Positions 1-9,507 of a stretch of 64,000 bases of DNA are shown here, piece after piece; the stretch's first letter is position 1; each line of letters opens with the position of its first letter. Origin of the DNA: Corynebacterium kutscheri (GTDB lineage Bacteria > Actinomycetota > Actinomycetes > Mycobacteriales > Mycobacteriaceae); NCBI RefSeq assembly GCF_000980835.1, contig NZ_CP011312.1:2046001-2110000 (forward strand). The letters run 5' to 3'. Under the pieces are notes generated by a model. The model made no database searches. It was not told where the DNA came from and was given only the letters and a program-made list of their open reading frames with translations. A program made the translations under genes and the position numbers.

Positions 1-108
1 GTGGAAAACTGCTCTATTTCCACCATTTTTCTCACCACATTTTCCACAGATTACAACCATTTTTCACAGAACCTTCCCCTTTTCTTGGAACTGAGCCAGG
101 CTAGAAGA

Positions 109-360
109 ATGAATATGATTCTTTATCCCACCGCACTACAAGCACTACAAGTTACTGCAGAGGCACCTACGGTAAGCACAGTATTAAGCCCCTCTATGCT
201 TTCTACTGCAAGTCAACAGATTGCTCAGCGATGGCATCACATCTTTTCTGATTGTTTAACCGAAGAAAAAGCAACCCTTAACGATGTGCACCATTTTGCT
301 CGCAGTGTGTGCGACAGTGATACTCGCTTAGCCCACAGCCTTAGTAGTTTAAAACCCTAA
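109..360 (+). CDS. Small hypothetical protein preceding a DUF1023 hydrolase
   Basis: 83-residue protein beginning MNMILYPTALQ. The reading frame is open to the window edge, but the in-frame ATG at 109 is the better start, because the residues encoded upstream are low-complexity and the upstream DNA (TTTTCCACA, GTGGAAA repeats) looks non-coding. It has no signal peptide or membrane segment and looks helical, with a central QQIAQRWHHIF stretch. It ends 13 nt before the next gene, so the two are probably co-transcribed. Small helical partners of the WXG100/LXG kind commonly sit before DUF1023 hydrolases in actinobacteria; no canonical W-x-G is visible here, so that link is an inference from position and size only. 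Confidence 0.6.
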   Translation: MNMILYPTALQALQVTAEAPTVSTVLSPSMLSTASQQIAQRWHHIFSDCLTEEKATLNDVHHFARSVCDSDTRLAHSLSSLKP

Positions 361-373
361 AGAGGCCTAACTA

Positions 374-1594
374 ATGAGCATCTCAACACTTTTTCCGCTT
401 TATTCCGATGAGCTTTATCAGCAAAGTACACATTTTGCCCAAGCTAGTCGCTATATTTACGAACAAATCACTGCGCACCAAACACTATATGCCTACAATC
501 TTAATCCACATCATGGGCAAGCTATTAACGCACTAAAAGGCCGTCTGTACACACTTCATCGCACCTGGGATACCACTGCGAGTAGTTATCAGCGTACAGC
601 TACTATTCTTCACTTGGCTGCTGGTGCGCAGAAAGAATTAGAAGTTCAGGCACGCTGGTTAATTAATACTGCCACCCAATATGGTGCAGTCTACGAAAAC
701 AATTCTTTTCACAATGTACAAGACCAATGGGATATTGCTACCCCAGCAAATGCTGTGTTGCAGTTTCTGCGCCAGGCTAGTCTTTTATTGGATAAAACAA
801 GTGCGCACACGTTACTAAAAGAAAATGACCTGCCAACAGATATCGATCCGGTAGCTTTTCGGCTCAAAGACCTTGACCTTTTAGATAGCGACTCTATTCA
901 CGATCTCAATATGATTGTGGCCGAAAATGAAATCCGCGAGCTACTACACAAATACCCAAATGCTCGCTTATTAGAAACCGGCGATGGGCATACCGTAGTG
1001 AGTTTTGGTGATATTGATACTGCAACCAACATTGTCACTCTGGTTGCCGGAGTTAATTCACATAATAATGTAGCTAGCTATCTTCAACGCACCGATCTTA
1101 TTCATAATCACACTGCTTCATCCTCTAGTGCAACTGTTTTATGGTTGGGTTATCGCGCACCTAAAAATATATCGAAAGCGTTTTCTGGGGCACCAGCTCA
1201 AGCAGCAGCTAAAGATCTCCAAGAATTTCAGCACATACTTACCCAACGTAATCCAACGGCTCGTCGAGTACTTATCGGGCATAGTTATGGCAGCACAGTA
1301 GTCGGTTACGCTGGTCTAACCAATACGCAAAATTCAATTGCCGATGCAGTAATTTTAGCTGGTAGCCCTGGTGTTCCCGCACGTCCAAATGCCTCCGAGG
1401 TGTACTCCGTGTTAGCAAATCAAGACTATATCGGACTTACTGGGGCTAATTCTGTTGCTATCCATGGTGTTGATCCTCATGCATCAACCTTTGATTCTGA
1501 GAAATTACGCTTCGATGGTGGACATAGCTCTTATTTTGATAATCAAAAATTCTTAGATCTTATTAAACGGGTTCGCAGTAGCGATACACAATAA
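374..1594 (+). CDS. DUF1023-type alpha/beta hydrolase
   Basis: 406 residues. Roughly the first 190 are helical and contain no obvious enzyme motif, resembling the N-terminal helical domains of ESX-type cargo. The second half is an alpha/beta hydrolase of the DUF1023 kind: TNIVTLVAGVNS opens the beta core, the nucleophile elbow is GHSYGS (Ser about residue 303), followed by AVILAGSPGVPA, and the terminal GGHSSYFD supplies the likely catalytic His. The substrate is unknown; members are annotated as esterase/lipase-like proteins. There is no signal peptide, so if it is exported it would need a non-Sec route. It follows a small helical gene by 13 nt and is followed by a bidirectional hairpin terminator. 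The ATG at 374 is used, after AGAGGCC. Confidence 0.8.
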   Translation: MSISTLFPLYSDELYQQSTHFAQASRYIYEQITAHQTLYAYNLNPHHGQAINALKGRLYTLHRTWDTTASSYQRTATILHLAAGAQKELEVQARWLINTATQYGAVYENNSFHNVQDQWDIATPANAVLQFLRQASLLLDKTSAHTLLKENDLPTDIDPVAFRLKDLDLLDSDSIHDLNMIVAENEIRELLHKYPNARLLETGDGHTVVSFGDIDTATNIVTLVAGVNSHNNVASYLQRTDLIHNHTASSSSATVLWLGYRAPKNISKAFSGAPAQAAAKDLQEFQHILTQRNPTARRVLIGHSYGSTVVGYAGLTNTQNSIADAVILAGSPGVPARPNASEVYSVLANQDYIGLTGANSVAIHGVDPHASTFDSEKLRFDGGHSSYFDNQKFLDLIKRVRSSDTQ

Positions 1595-1600
1595 TGCACT

Positions 1601-1650
1601 ATAAAAACGTATGAGGTAGTTGCTGTTAAGCACTACCTCATACGCTTATG
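1601..1650. terminator. Bidirectional hairpin terminator between hydrolase and adhA
   Basis: Perfect 13-bp inverted repeat CGTATGAGGTAGT (1608-1620) / ACTACCTCATACG (1632-1644) with an 11-nt loop. On the minus strand the stem is followed by TTTTTAT, so it can end adhA transcription; it also separates the convergent hydrolase gene. Confidence 0.8.
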
Positions 1651-1693
1651 TGTATTAACGAAAACAGATAACTAGCTTCTTAAAGCGCTATTT

Positions 1694-2728
1694 TTAGTAG
1701 CGGATAGCCATACGTCCGTCAATAAGTCCATGACGCATATCATCAAAGACCTGGTTAATATCGTCTAGTTCGCACTCCTTAACTGTTGGCTTAATCAAAC
1801 CACGAGCATAGAAATCAAGGGCTTCTTCGAGATCTTGACGTGTTCCTACCAGCGAGCCACGAATAGTCAAGCCCTTGAAAACGATATCGAAAATTGATGC
1901 TGGGAATTCTCCTGGAGGAAGACCATTGAATACAATTGTGCCACCCTTGCGTGCCATATTAATAGCTTGGCCAAATGCCTGTGGGTGCACAGCAGTAACC
2001 AATACGCCATGGGCTCCGGTACCAGTGAACTCCATAACAGCCTGTGCTGGGTCAACTTTCTTAGCATTAATGGTGAACTCAGCACCATGCTTCTTAGCCA
2101 ATTCGAGCTTGTCATCAGCAATATCTACTGCGATAACTCGCATACCCATAGCTACTGCATACTGCACTGCAATATGGCCTAACCCGCCAACACCAGAAAT
2201 AACCATGAACTGTCCTAGACGACAATCAGTTACTTTGAGTCCTTTATAAACAGTTACGCCAGCGCACAGAACTGGGGCAACCTCAACTGGATCTGCACCT
2301 GCTGGGATGCGAGCACAATAGCGAGTGTCTACCAACATATACTGGCCGAAGGAGCCATCTACGGTGTATCCGCCGTACTCGGCCTTATCGCAGAATGTCT
2401 CCCAACCGGTACGACAATGCTCGCACTCACCACATGCTGACCAAAGCCATACATTGCCGACCATATCGCCAAGTGCAACACTGTGCTCGCCTGGGCCGAG
2501 TTGAACAACTTCACCAACACCTTCATGACCAGGAATAAAAGGTGGCTTTGGCTGTACTGGCCAATCGCCTTCTGCTGCGTGAAGGTCGGTGTGGCATACA
2601 CCAGAAGCAATAACTTTCACTAGTGCCTCGTTTGGTCCGGGTACTGGCAGCTCAACTTCGTTGATAACTAGTTTTTCACCGAACTTCTCGACAACAGCAC
2701 CGCTAAAACGCTCTGGAAAATCTGACAT
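1694..2728 (-). CDS. adhA: Zinc-dependent alcohol dehydrogenase (AdhA/AdhP type)
   Basis: 344 residues, normal for the MDR zinc alcohol dehydrogenases. It oxidises ethanol and other primary alcohols to aldehydes with NAD. Visible features in order: catalytic zinc ligand in GVCHTDLHAAEGDWP (Cys about 44), GHEGVGEV, the structural-zinc cysteines in CGECEHCRTGWETFC, and the NAD-binding Rossmann loop GVGGLGHIAVQYA near residue 180. The start follows a good ribosome site (AGAAGGGAAG). It lies next to ald on the same strand, separated by about 220 nt, so the pair would convert ethanol to acetate. The same association is known in C. glutamicum, where adhA and ald are controlled by carbon-source regulators; a 9-bp inverted repeat upstream (2832-2859) is a candidate operator here. 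Confidence 0.9.
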   Translation of the reverse strand: MSDFPERFSGAVVEKFGEKLVINEVELPVPGPNEALVKVIASGVCHTDLHAAEGDWPVQPKPPFIPGHEGVGEVVQLGPGEHSVALGDMVGNVWLWSACGECEHCRTGWETFCDKAEYGGYTVDGSFGQYMLVDTRYCARIPAGADPVEVAPVLCAGVTVYKGLKVTDCRLGQFMVISGVGGLGHIAVQYAVAMGMRVIAVDIADDKLELAKKHGAEFTINAKKVDPAQAVMEFTGTGAHGVLVTAVHPQAFGQAINMARKGGTIVFNGLPPGEFPASIFDIVFKGLTIRGSLVGTRQDLEEALDFYARGLIKPTVKECELDDINQVFDDMRHGLIDGRMAIRY

Positions 2729-2831
2729 GGGTTCTTCCCTTCTAATTCTTAGTGAAAAAATAACAAGGATATGACACCTTTTATTGACTCATCAATGGAT
2801 TTCGGCATAGTCAACTATTGTTTTTTGCCAA

Positions 2832-2859
2832 TACCTACAGTTTCTGTGACCTGTAGGTA
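2832..2859. promoter_or_regulatory. Inverted-repeat operator candidate upstream of adhA
   Basis: TACCTACAG, a 10-nt spacer, then CTGTAGGTA: a perfect 9-bp inverted repeat about 105-130 nt before the adhA start. It has the size and symmetry of a dimeric regulator site; the regulator is not identified. The spacer contains TGTGA but no matching TCACA at GlxR spacing. Confidence 0.4.
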
Positions 2860-2945
2860 ATCACACATTTTTATTTCCCTATGTCGTGAAATCTCGTAAC
2901 ACGTCGATACGTCTTTTATTAGGTGTCTTGATCTTTCAGTACTGC

Positions 2946-4466
2946 TTAGAAAAGACCTGTTGGGTGCTCATCATAGGAGACAAGCAAGTTCTTGGTTTGC
3001 TGATAGTGATCAAGCATCATCAAGTGAGTTTCACGGCCAATACCGGATTCTTTATACCCACCGAAAGCTGCATGAGCTGGATAGCTGTGCCATTGGTTGA
3101 CCCACACACGTCCAGCTTGGATAGCACGACCTGCCTTATAGGCAGTGTTCTGGTGACGTGTCCAGACACCCGCGCCAAGACCATAGTTGGTATCGTTGGC
3201 GATCTTAATGGCCTCATCAAAATCTTTGAAGGTGGCTACCGACATCACTGGGCCAAAGATTTCCTCTTGGAAAATGCGCATGTCGTTGGTGCCTTTAAAG
3301 ATTGTTGGTTCAATATAGAAGCCGTTATCGAAACCCTCAATCTTATTAATCTTGCCACCGGTAAGAACTTCAGCGCCTTCTTCTGGACCAAGTTTGAGAT
3401 AAGAACTAATCTTGTCCATCTGCTCCTGAGAAGCCTGAGCACCCATCATGACTGAGGTGTCTAATGGATTACCAAGCTTAATCTTTTTAACCCGCTCCAC
3501 GCCCATAGCCAGGAATTCGTCAGCGATAGACTCATGAACCAAAGCTCGCGATGGACACGTACATACTTCACCCTGGTTAAGCGCAAACATAGCCATGCCC
3601 TCAACACATTTTTCTTGGAAAGCATCATCATAATCCATGATGTCAGCAAAGAAGATCGAGGGGGACTTACCGCCAAGCTCTAGAGTAACTGGAATGATTG
3701 TATCCGCAGCAGCCCGATTGATAATCTTACCTACCTCGGTAGAACCAGTGAAAGCAATCTTGCCAATACGGTGTGAGGTACTCAGTGCACTACCGACTTC
3801 ATGACCTAAACCGTTGACCACATTTACTACACCTGGTGGAAGTAGATCCCCAATAAGATCCATCAATAACAAGATCGAAGCTGGGGTTTGCTCGGCAGGC
3901 TTGAGTACCACGCAGTTACCAGCAGCAAGAGCTGGGGCAAGCTTCCACGCTGCCATAAGCAATGGGAAGTTCCATGGAATGATTTGGCCAACAACACCAA
4001 TTGGCTCATAGAAATGGTAAGCCACGGTGTTTTCGTCAATCTGCGAAGTACGTGACTCTTGAGCACGGATAGCACCAGAAAAATAACGGAAATGATCAGC
4101 AGCTAGTGGAATATCGGCTGCGAGCGTTTCACGTACTGCCTTACCATTTTCCCAGGTCTCCGCAACGGCAATCTTTTCCAAGTTTTCTTCAATGCGATCA
4201 CCGATATGGTGCAAAATACGAGCACGTTCTGCCGGAGAAGTTTTGCCCCACGCATCTTTTGCCTTGTGTGCTGCATCGAGAGCTAATTCAATATCTGCCG
4301 CTGAAGATTGCGGTACCTGGCAGAAAACTTCACCAGTAATAGGCGTGATGTTATCCATATACCGGCCATCAATTGGTGCTACCCACTGGCCACCAATGTA
4401 GTTCTCATAGCGAGCACGGAACTGAACAATCGAGCCTTCGGTTCCGGGAGGTGCGTAAACAGTCAT
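2946..4466 (-). CDS. ald: NAD-dependent acetaldehyde dehydrogenase
   Basis: 506 residues from the ATG at 4466 ([11 protein letters not shown]), preceded by a strong ribosome site AGAAAGGA; the open frame extends 22 codons further upstream but that part lacks a ribosome site and looks non-coding. ALDH-fold enzyme: cofactor region [35 protein letters not shown], general base Glu in LELGGKSP, catalytic Cys in [11 protein letters not shown], and EEIFGPV. It oxidises acetaldehyde to acetate and is the expected partner of the neighbouring AdhA. In corynebacteria ald lies directly beside hspR-dnaJ-grpE-dnaK, exactly as here. A 470-nt AT-rich leader separates it from hspR and carries inverted repeats that may be operators. 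Confidence 0.9.
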   Translation of the reverse strand: MTVYAPPGTEGSIVQFRARYENYIGGQWVAPIDGRYMDNITPITGEVFCQVPQSSAADIELALDAAHKAKDAWGKTSPAERARILHHIGDRIEENLEKIAVAETWENGKAVRETLAADIPLAADHFRYFSGAIRAQESRTSQIDENTVAYHFYEPIGVVGQIIPWNFPLLMAAWKLAPALAAGNCVVLKPAEQTPASILLLMDLIGDLLPPGVVNVVNGLGHEVGSALSTSHRIGKIAFTGSTEVGKIINRAAADTIIPVTLELGGKSPSIFFADIMDYDDAFQEKCVEGMAMFALNQGEVCTCPSRALVHESIADEFLAMGVERVKKIKLGNPLDTSVMMGAQASQEQMDKISSYLKLGPEEGAEVLTGGKINKIEGFDNGFYIEPTIFKGTNDMRIFQEEIFGPVMSVATFKDFDEAIKIANDTNYGLGAGVWTRHQNTAYKAGRAIQAGRVWVNQWHSYPAHAAFGGYKESGIGRETHLMMLDHYQQTKNLLVSYDEHPTGLF

Positions 4467-4880
4467 AATGGTTCCTTTCTGGAAGGGAACAAAGAATTGT
4501 TCACATTTTTTAAAAAAAGTGGAACATACCACAATTTTTTACATGCAACCAGAATAACCATTAATTGATATGTAAGTCATTTAAAACAAAAATTTGTCAC
4601 CTTCGACTCACCCGTACATCACCCCCGCAAGCTACCCTCTATTTCCAATAAAGAAAATAAAATGCAATTTAATAAGCCTAGGTAAACCTAAAAACCTAGG
4701 CAGGAAAATACCTCACAAAAACCTCATAAGGCCAGTTTAATTAGATATTTAAAAATCCTTTCATGCCCAGCATTAGTGCTACCACACCACTTTAACCGGA
4801 TCCTTTAAATGAAATTGACAATAGCTATCATTAACAAAAGTATCGACTTTACTACACATTCTTTCGCTAAAAGAAAATAA
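4467..4880 (-). promoter_or_regulatory. AT-rich upstream region of ald
   Basis: This gene-free stretch of about 410 nt between ald and the hspR terminator has no credible gene. It contains the ald ribosome site at its inner end and a repeat-rich segment near 4673-4701. No other structure was recognised. Confidence 0.5.
4673..4701. promoter_or_regulatory. Inverted repeat upstream of ald (possible DtxR-like or other operator)
   Basis: GCCTAGGT (4676-4683), a 10-nt spacer, ACCTAGGC (4694-4701). It shares arm-plus-10-nt-spacer geometry with the repeat upstream of adhA. Overlapping it, 4673-4691 read on the minus strand matches 14 of 19 positions of the DtxR consensus TTAGGTTAGSCTAACCTAA by my count, so an iron-dependent or a carbon-source regulator are both possible. 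It lies about 210 nt before the ald start. Confidence 0.35.
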
Positions 4881-4915
4881 AAAAGCTAATGCGGACACTG
4901 TAAAACAGTGCCCGC
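4881..4915 (-). terminator. Terminator of the dnaJ-hspR unit
   Basis: Hairpin TGCGGACACTG / CAGTGCCCGCA (4890-4900 and 4905-4915, one A-C mismatch) with a 4-nt loop; on the minus strand it is followed by a T-rich run (CTTTTTTATTTT). Confidence 0.75.
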
Positions 4916-4939
4916 ATAGACGCTTAACGCTAGTGGTTT

Positions 4940-5341
4940 TTATCCGCGATTTTTTCTTCCCCGCCGTGGATCCCACATCACTACCGCAGTAGAACGGGGA
5001 ACATGGACAACCTCGCCACGCGAACGCCTTCGGGATAAAGAATAGTTTTCTTCACGAAGTTTTTTATTTTCCTCACACAAACGTTCGTTTTCTTTTTTTA
5101 ACTCAATAATTGCCTTAATACCAGCAAGATTAACTCCATCTTCTTGGCTTAATTTTTGCACGGCACGCAAAAGCTCCACGTCGGTACGCGAATAACGACG
5201 TCCCCCACCACGAGTACGCTCAGGCGTTACCAAACCCATGCGATCATAGGTACGCAAAGTCTGTGCATGCATTCCGGCTAGTTCAGCGGCAACCGAAATA
5301 ACAAATACTTCCCGGCTTTCGCTCTCTTTTTTCTCAGCCAT
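4940..5341 (-). CDS. hspR: HspR, MerR-family heat-shock repressor
   Basis: 133 residues. N-terminal MerR winged-helix: FVISVAAELAGMHAQTLRTYDRMGLVTPERTRGGGRRYS, then the typical HspR helix ELLRAVQKLSQEDGVNLAGIKAII and a charged coiled-coil (ELKKENERLCEENKKLREENYS, here shortened). HspR binds HAIR inverted repeats and represses the dnaK operon, with DnaK acting as co-repressor in the actinobacterial model. The gene is 41 nt downstream of dnaJ and shares its transcript. Four HAIR-like sites are visible upstream of dnaK and a weaker one upstream of dnaJ, consistent with autoregulation. The long basic tail (DPRRGRKNRG) is usual. Confidence 0.92.
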   Translation of the reverse strand: MAEKKESESREVFVISVAAELAGMHAQTLRTYDRMGLVTPERTRGGGRRYSRTDVELLRAVQKLSQEDGVNLAGIKAIIELKKENERLCEENKKLREENYSLSRRRSRGEVVHVPRSTAVVMWDPRRGRKNRG

Positions 5342-5382
5342 CAGTTCCTCCTTCCTTACCCAGGTAACTGTTCAGTAATTTT

Positions 5383-6576
5383 TTAAATCAAACCAGCCCA
5401 TCCAGAACGTGGATCAAACCCGGATTCTTTTTCCAGCTGGGTATAGTTGCGTAGCGCACTTATTGCAGCCGCGTCGAGATCCTTTGGCACAACTAGTTCA
5501 ACTTTAACCAAAAGATCTCCGGCACTACCACCGCGCTTTTCAATCCCACGACCACGAACACGTAGTACTCGTCCATGAGGCGTACCAGCGGGAATTTTAA
5601 GCCGCACCGGTTTATCCAAGGTGGGTACCTCGATAGTGTCGCCTAAAGCAAGCTCGGCATAACTAACCGGCACACTCACTTCGAGATCGTCGCCAGAGCG
5701 GGTGAAAACCTCATGTTTTCTCACATTGACGGTAACAAAAAGATCACCTGCTGGCATTCCATGAGGTCCGGCTTCACCTTGGCCAGCTAACCGAACTTTT
5801 TGTCCGTCAATCACACCGACTGGAATACGTACCATAATAGAGCGAGTGCGTTTGGTCGTACCCATTCCATGGCAGTTATCACATGGATCGGTGACTTCTT
5901 TCCCTGTGCCATCACAATTGGTACACGGAGCACTAAAGCCAAAAGCACCACGATTTTCTGAAGTAAAACCAGAACCATGACATACCTGGCATGTGCTCGT
6001 TGCGCCACTCTTACTGCCAGAACCATGACATACCTGGCAGGGTGCATCACCAGTTAATTGAACCGGAATGGTTATTCCTTTGGCTGCTTCAACAAAGGAA
6101 AGCGTTATTTGCGTTTCGACGTCCGCCCCGCGCGTTTTCCGCGCTGTGTTGCTAGAAGAAGAACCACGGTTGAACAAGCTACCGAAGATATCCCCAAGAC
6201 CGCCTTCTTCAGCAAAGCCTCCAGGCGATCCAGATCGATTTCCGAAAATATCTGAGAGGTCGAAGTCTTGGGCGCTACGAAACCCACCAGGAAAACCTGA
6301 ACCTCCATTCTGGCTAAAGCCGCCAAACCCGCCACGGCTTATCATGGTGCGAAAATCGTCGTACTCTTTACGCTTTATTTCATCACCGATAACATCATAA
6401 GCCTCAGCGACTTGCTTAAACTTTTCTTCAGCAACCTTATTATTTGGGTTAGAATCAGGATGATTTTCCCGCGCTAATTTACGATAAGCCTTTTTAATCT
6501 CTGCTTCCGAAGCAGTTTTGGAAACTCCTAGGTCAGCATAATAATCTTTATCTGCCCATTCATTTTTTGGTGCCAT
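5383..6576 (-). CDS. dnaJ: DnaJ co-chaperone (HspR-linked)
   Basis: 397 residues, full-length type I Hsp40. J-domain in residues 10-75 with the HPD motif (ARENHPDSN) that stimulates DnaK ATPase; Gly/Phe-rich linker ([18 protein letters not shown]); four zinc-binding repeats [24 protein letters not shown] and CDNCHGMG; then the two substrate-binding beta domains ([19 protein letters not shown]). It hands substrate to DnaK. It is separated from grpE by 258 nt holding a strong terminator, so dnaJ-hspR probably has its own promoter, and a weak HAIR-like repeat lies there at 6693-6713. Corynebacteria generally have a second dnaJ elsewhere (next to hrcA), which is not in this window. Confidence 0.95.
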   Translation of the reverse strand: MAPKNEWADKDYYADLGVSKTASEAEIKKAYRKLARENHPDSNPNNKVAEEKFKQVAEAYDVIGDEIKRKEYDDFRTMISRGGFGGFSQNGGSGFPGGFRSAQDFDLSDIFGNRSGSPGGFAEEGGLGDIFGSLFNRGSSSSNTARKTRGADVETQITLSFVEAAKGITIPVQLTGDAPCQVCHGSGSKSGATSTCQVCHGSGFTSENRGAFGFSAPCTNCDGTGKEVTDPCDNCHGMGTTKRTRSIMVRIPVGVIDGQKVRLAGQGEAGPHGMPAGDLFVTVNVRKHEVFTRSGDDLEVSVPVSYAELALGDTIEVPTLDKPVRLKIPAGTPHGRVLRVRGRGIEKRGGSAGDLLVKVELVVPKDLDAAAISALRNYTQLEKESGFDPRSGWAGLI

Positions 6577-6692
6577 AATAATATTTGTCCTTTTAACTAG
6601 TAAATTTCTAAAATTTTATTGTTTATTTCACTACTTTGTGCAACCAGCATTTTCGGAGCAATATTCCCCGTGAGCGCGGTTTTCACACTAAA

Positions 6693-6713
6693 GTTGAGTC
6701 TACAGCACTAACT
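6693..6713 (-). promoter_or_regulatory. Weak HAIR-like element upstream of dnaJ
   Basis: GTTGAGT, 7 nt, ACTAACT. The left half matches the HspR half-site; the right half only partly. It lies about 117-137 nt before the dnaJ start, downstream of the dnaK-grpE terminator. Confidence 0.4.
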
Positions 6714-6775
6714 TTAATTGAGTCCATTATTGGCAACCTTCACTAGGTTTTTTAACGCTTGCCTTATACACAATA

Positions 6776-6815
6776 AAGACCGCTTTCTTAAAGTTTAAGA
6801 AAGCGGTCTTTTAAT
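6776..6815. terminator. Strong bidirectional terminator between grpE and dnaJ
   Basis: Stem AAAGACCGCTTTCTTA / TAAGAAAGCGGTCTTT (6776-6813 with a short AAGT loop) followed by TTAATTTT. It is 22 nt beyond the grpE stop on the minus strand and splits the heat-shock cluster into dnaK-grpE and dnaJ-hspR. Confidence 0.85.
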
Positions 6816-6834
6816 TTTGGTTTAGCAAAATAAC

Positions 6835-7434
6835 TTAGCTGGGATCGGAAATAATCACCATAGCGTTACGGATAAGTCGTTCACCAAAGACGTAGCCTTT
6901 ACGTAACACAGTGCCCACTAGTTTTTCTTCACCCTCGGATAAATCTTGCACAGCCTCATAGCGCTCCGGATCAAAGCTATCGCCTACCTCACCAAAGGAA
7001 TGAACTCCTTGGGTTTCTAAAGTAGAGACAAACTTATCCCGAAAAGCCTTCAACGGTCCTTCTTCAAGATCGCCATGCTGGTCAGCAAGATCGAGATCGT
7101 CAAGAATCGGCAGCAACTGGCTTAACACTTGTGCTTTTGCCGTTTCGATTGCATTTAAGCGCTCACGCTCGGTACGGCGTCGGTAGTTAGCGTATTCCGC
7201 ACTAAGCCGCTGCAAATCCTCGGTGCGCTCAGCAAGTTGAACTTCAACAGAGCTTTCGGTTTCCTCAGTATCAGTTACTTCCTCAATAAGCTCAGTTTCA
7301 CCAAGTTCACCGAGCGCTTCCTTCATCTCGGCAACGAGCTCAGGATCAAGCTCAGCAGCAAGATCTTCACCATCGGTTTGATCAGCTTGAGGGCTTATAT
7401 CCTCTGGATCATGAGCAAAATCGTCGGTAGACAA
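6835..7434 (-). CDS. grpE: GrpE nucleotide-exchange factor
   Basis: 199 residues from a TTG start at 7434 (read as [12 protein letters not shown]). The open frame continues 21 codons upstream into dnaK, but that stretch ([10 protein letters not shown]) is dnaK read out of frame, while TTG lies 1 nt after the dnaK stop with GGAGAAG in place as ribosome site. Acidic N-terminus, long coiled coil ([28 protein letters not shown]), then the beta-wing domain ending [17 protein letters not shown]. It releases ADP from DnaK. Translation is tightly coupled to dnaK. Confidence 0.92.
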   Translation of the reverse strand: MSTDDFAHDPEDISPQADQTDGEDLAAELDPELVAEMKEALGELGETELIEEVTDTEETESSVEVQLAERTEDLQRLSAEYANYRRRTERERLNAIETAKAQVLSQLLPILDDLDLADQHGDLEEGPLKAFRDKFVSTLETQGVHSFGEVGDSFDPERYEAVQDLSEGEEKLVGTVLRKGYVFGERLIRNAMVIISDPS

Positions 7435-7435
7435 T

Positions 7436-9265
7436 TTACTTCTTCTCCTCGTCCTCGTCGACGATTTCAGCATCGACAACGTTAGGATCAGCTTCACCGG
7501 CTTCGCCAGCGGCGGCGTTAGCAGCTTCTGCCTCGTAGATCTCCTTGCCCATTTCTTGGCTTACGGTGGAAAGCTTTTCGACGGCCTGCTTAATAGCCTC
7601 GAGATCCTCGCCCTTGAGTGCTTCATCAACTGCATCGGCAGCCTCGGTCACCTGAGTCTTGGTGGATTCAGAAATCTTCTCGCCGTTATCCTCTAAGAAC
7701 TTACGGGTCTGGTAGGCCATATTCTCAGCAGAGTTACGGGTCTCTTGCTCTTCGCGGCGCTTCTTGTCCTCTTCAGCATGTGCCTCAGCATCCTTGACCA
7801 TGCGATCAATTTCTTCCTGAGACAAACCGGAACCATCTTGGATCTTAATGGTGTTTTCTTTACCGGTGCCCTTGTCTTTAGCCGATACGCTCACAATACC
7901 GTTAGCATCGATATCGAAGGTTACCTCGATCTGTGGCACACCGCGTGGAGCAGGAGCAATACCGCCAAGCTCGAAAGAGCCAAGTAGCTTATTAGCCGAA
8001 GCAATTTCACGCTCGCCCTGGAATACCTGAATCTGTACCGAAGGCTGATTGTCCTCAGCGGTGGTGAAGGTCTCGGAACGCTTGGTTGGAATAGTAGTGT
8101 TGCGCTCGATGAGCTTGGTCATCACACCACCCTTGGTCTCAATACCTAGCGAAAGTGGGGTTACGTCGAGAAGCAAAACGTCCTTTACTTCACCGCGTAG
8201 CACACCAGCTTGCAAAGCAGCGCCAACAGCAACAACCTCATCTGGGTTAACACCCTTGTTTGGCTCACGGCCACCGGTCAGTTCCTTCACAAGATCGGAT
8301 ACCGCAGGCATACGGGTGGAGCCACCAACAAGAACCACGTGGTCAATATCGGAAATTGGAATACCAGCGTCCTTGACTACCTGATTAAATGGAGCCTTGG
8401 TGCGATCGAGAAGATCCTGGGTGATACGCTGGAACTCGGTACGCGATAGAGTTTCATCCAAGAACAATGGGTTCTTGTCTGCGTCTACGGTGATGTATGG
8501 CAAGTTGATCGAAGCGGACTGAGAAGAAGACAATTCAATCTTTGCCTTCTCCGCAGCTTCGCGCAGACGCTGCATAGCCATCTTATCTTTGGAAAGATCA
8601 ACACCTTGAGCGCTCTTAAACTTTTCGACGAGCCAATCAACAATGCGCTGATCCCAGTCATCGCCACCTAGCTCATTGTCACCAGCGGTTGCACGAACCT
8701 CAACAACACCATCGCCGATCTCAAGAAGAGAAACATCGAAAGTACCGCCACCAAGGTCAAAGACCAAAATGGTCTGCTCTTTCTCGCCCTTTTCTAGGCC
8801 ATAAGCCAAAGCAGCAGCAGTTGGCTCATTAACAATACGTAGCACGTTCAGGCCAGCAATCTGACCTGCTTCTTTGGTTGCCTGGCGCTGTGCGTCAGAG
8901 AAGTAAGCCGGAACAGTAATAACAGCGTCGGTAACGTCCTCACCTAAGTAGGACTCAGCATCACGCTTAAGTTTCATCAAGGTACGTGCCGAGATTTCCT
9001 GTGGGGTGTAGTTCTTCTCATCAATGCCGATGTTCCAATCGGTACCAACGTGGCGCTTTACGGAACGAATAGTGCGGTCAATGTTGGTTACTGCCTGGTT
9101 CTTAGCAGACTGGCCAACAAGCACCTCACCGTTTTTAGCGAAAGCGACCACCGATGGCGTGGTACGAGAGCCCTCAGAGTTAGCGATAACAACTGGCTCG
9201 CCGCCTTCTAGGACAGCGACAACAGAGTTGGTTGTACCAAGATCGATACCTACTGCACGAGACAT
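7436..9265 (-). CDS. dnaK: DnaK, Hsp70 chaperone
   Basis: 609 residues, normal length. Actin-like ATPase with phosphate-1 [13 protein letters not shown] at the N-terminus, phosphate-2 [14 protein letters not shown] and the adenosine motif [13 protein letters not shown]; interdomain linker [15 protein letters not shown]; substrate-binding beta domain and helical lid; C-terminal acidic DEDEEKK tail. It folds nascent and stressed proteins with DnaJ and GrpE. In actinobacteria DnaK is also the co-repressor of HspR. The start has RBS-like GGAGG (TATGGAGGAATTTTC) upstream. It is the first gene of the unit and carries the four HAIR-like operators in its leader. Confidence 0.97.
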   Translation of the reverse strand: MSRAVGIDLGTTNSVVAVLEGGEPVVIANSEGSRTTPSVVAFAKNGEVLVGQSAKNQAVTNIDRTIRSVKRHVGTDWNIGIDEKNYTPQEISARTLMKLKRDAESYLGEDVTDAVITVPAYFSDAQRQATKEAGQIAGLNVLRIVNEPTAAALAYGLEKGEKEQTILVFDLGGGTFDVSLLEIGDGVVEVRATAGDNELGGDDWDQRIVDWLVEKFKSAQGVDLSKDKMAMQRLREAAEKAKIELSSSQSASINLPYITVDADKNPLFLDETLSRTEFQRITQDLLDRTKAPFNQVVKDAGIPISDIDHVVLVGGSTRMPAVSDLVKELTGGREPNKGVNPDEVVAVGAALQAGVLRGEVKDVLLLDVTPLSLGIETKGGVMTKLIERNTTIPTKRSETFTTAEDNQPSVQIQVFQGEREIASANKLLGSFELGGIAPAPRGVPQIEVTFDIDANGIVSVSAKDKGTGKENTIKIQDGSGLSQEEIDRMVKDAEAHAEEDKKRREEQETRNSAENMAYQTRKFLEDNGEKISESTKTQVTEAADAVDEALKGEDLEAIKQAVEKLSTVSQEMGKEIYEAEAANAAAGEAGEADPNVVDAEIVDEDEEKK

Positions 9266-9322
9266 GAAAATTCCTCCATAATTAATAATGTTTTATCGTT
9301 TAAATAATGCAATTTTTATCAA

Positions 9323-9343
9323 GTTGATTGTATCTGACTCAAC
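9323..9343 (-). promoter_or_regulatory. HAIR-like HspR operator 1 (dnaK-proximal)
   Basis: Read on the minus strand: GTTGAGT, 7 nt, AATCAAC. Compared with the HAIR consensus CTTGAGT-N7-ACTCAAG both halves match at most positions. 57 nt before the dnaK ATG. Confidence 0.7.
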
Positions 9344-9366
9344 TTTAAGAGATACTCTAACACTTC

Positions 9367-9387
9367 CTTGCGTCAATGTCACTCAAC
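9367..9387 (-). promoter_or_regulatory. HAIR-like HspR operator 2
   Basis: On the plus strand CTTGCGT, 7 nt, ACTCAAC: same 7-7-7 geometry as HAIR with one mismatch in each half. Confidence 0.6.
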
Positions 9388-9419
9388 CTGACACTTTCTC
9401 CAACGCATAAATATCAAAA

Positions 9420-9440
9420 GTTGTTCCCAACCCACTCAAC
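9420..9440 (-). promoter_or_regulatory. HAIR-like HspR operator 3
   Basis: On the plus strand GTTGTTC, 7 nt, ACTCAAC; the right half is a good half-site, the left half is weaker. Confidence 0.5.
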
Positions 9441-9507
9441 TTTTTTCATATTTGCAGTTAAAAGGCTATTTATTCATTTCATACCAATGGCCCAATGTCG
9501 ACAAAAA

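Noticed and set aside
40..75. DnaA-box-like TTTTCCACA near the window start
   Set aside because: A single near-match without clustering or neighbouring dnaA/dnaN genes does not support an origin.
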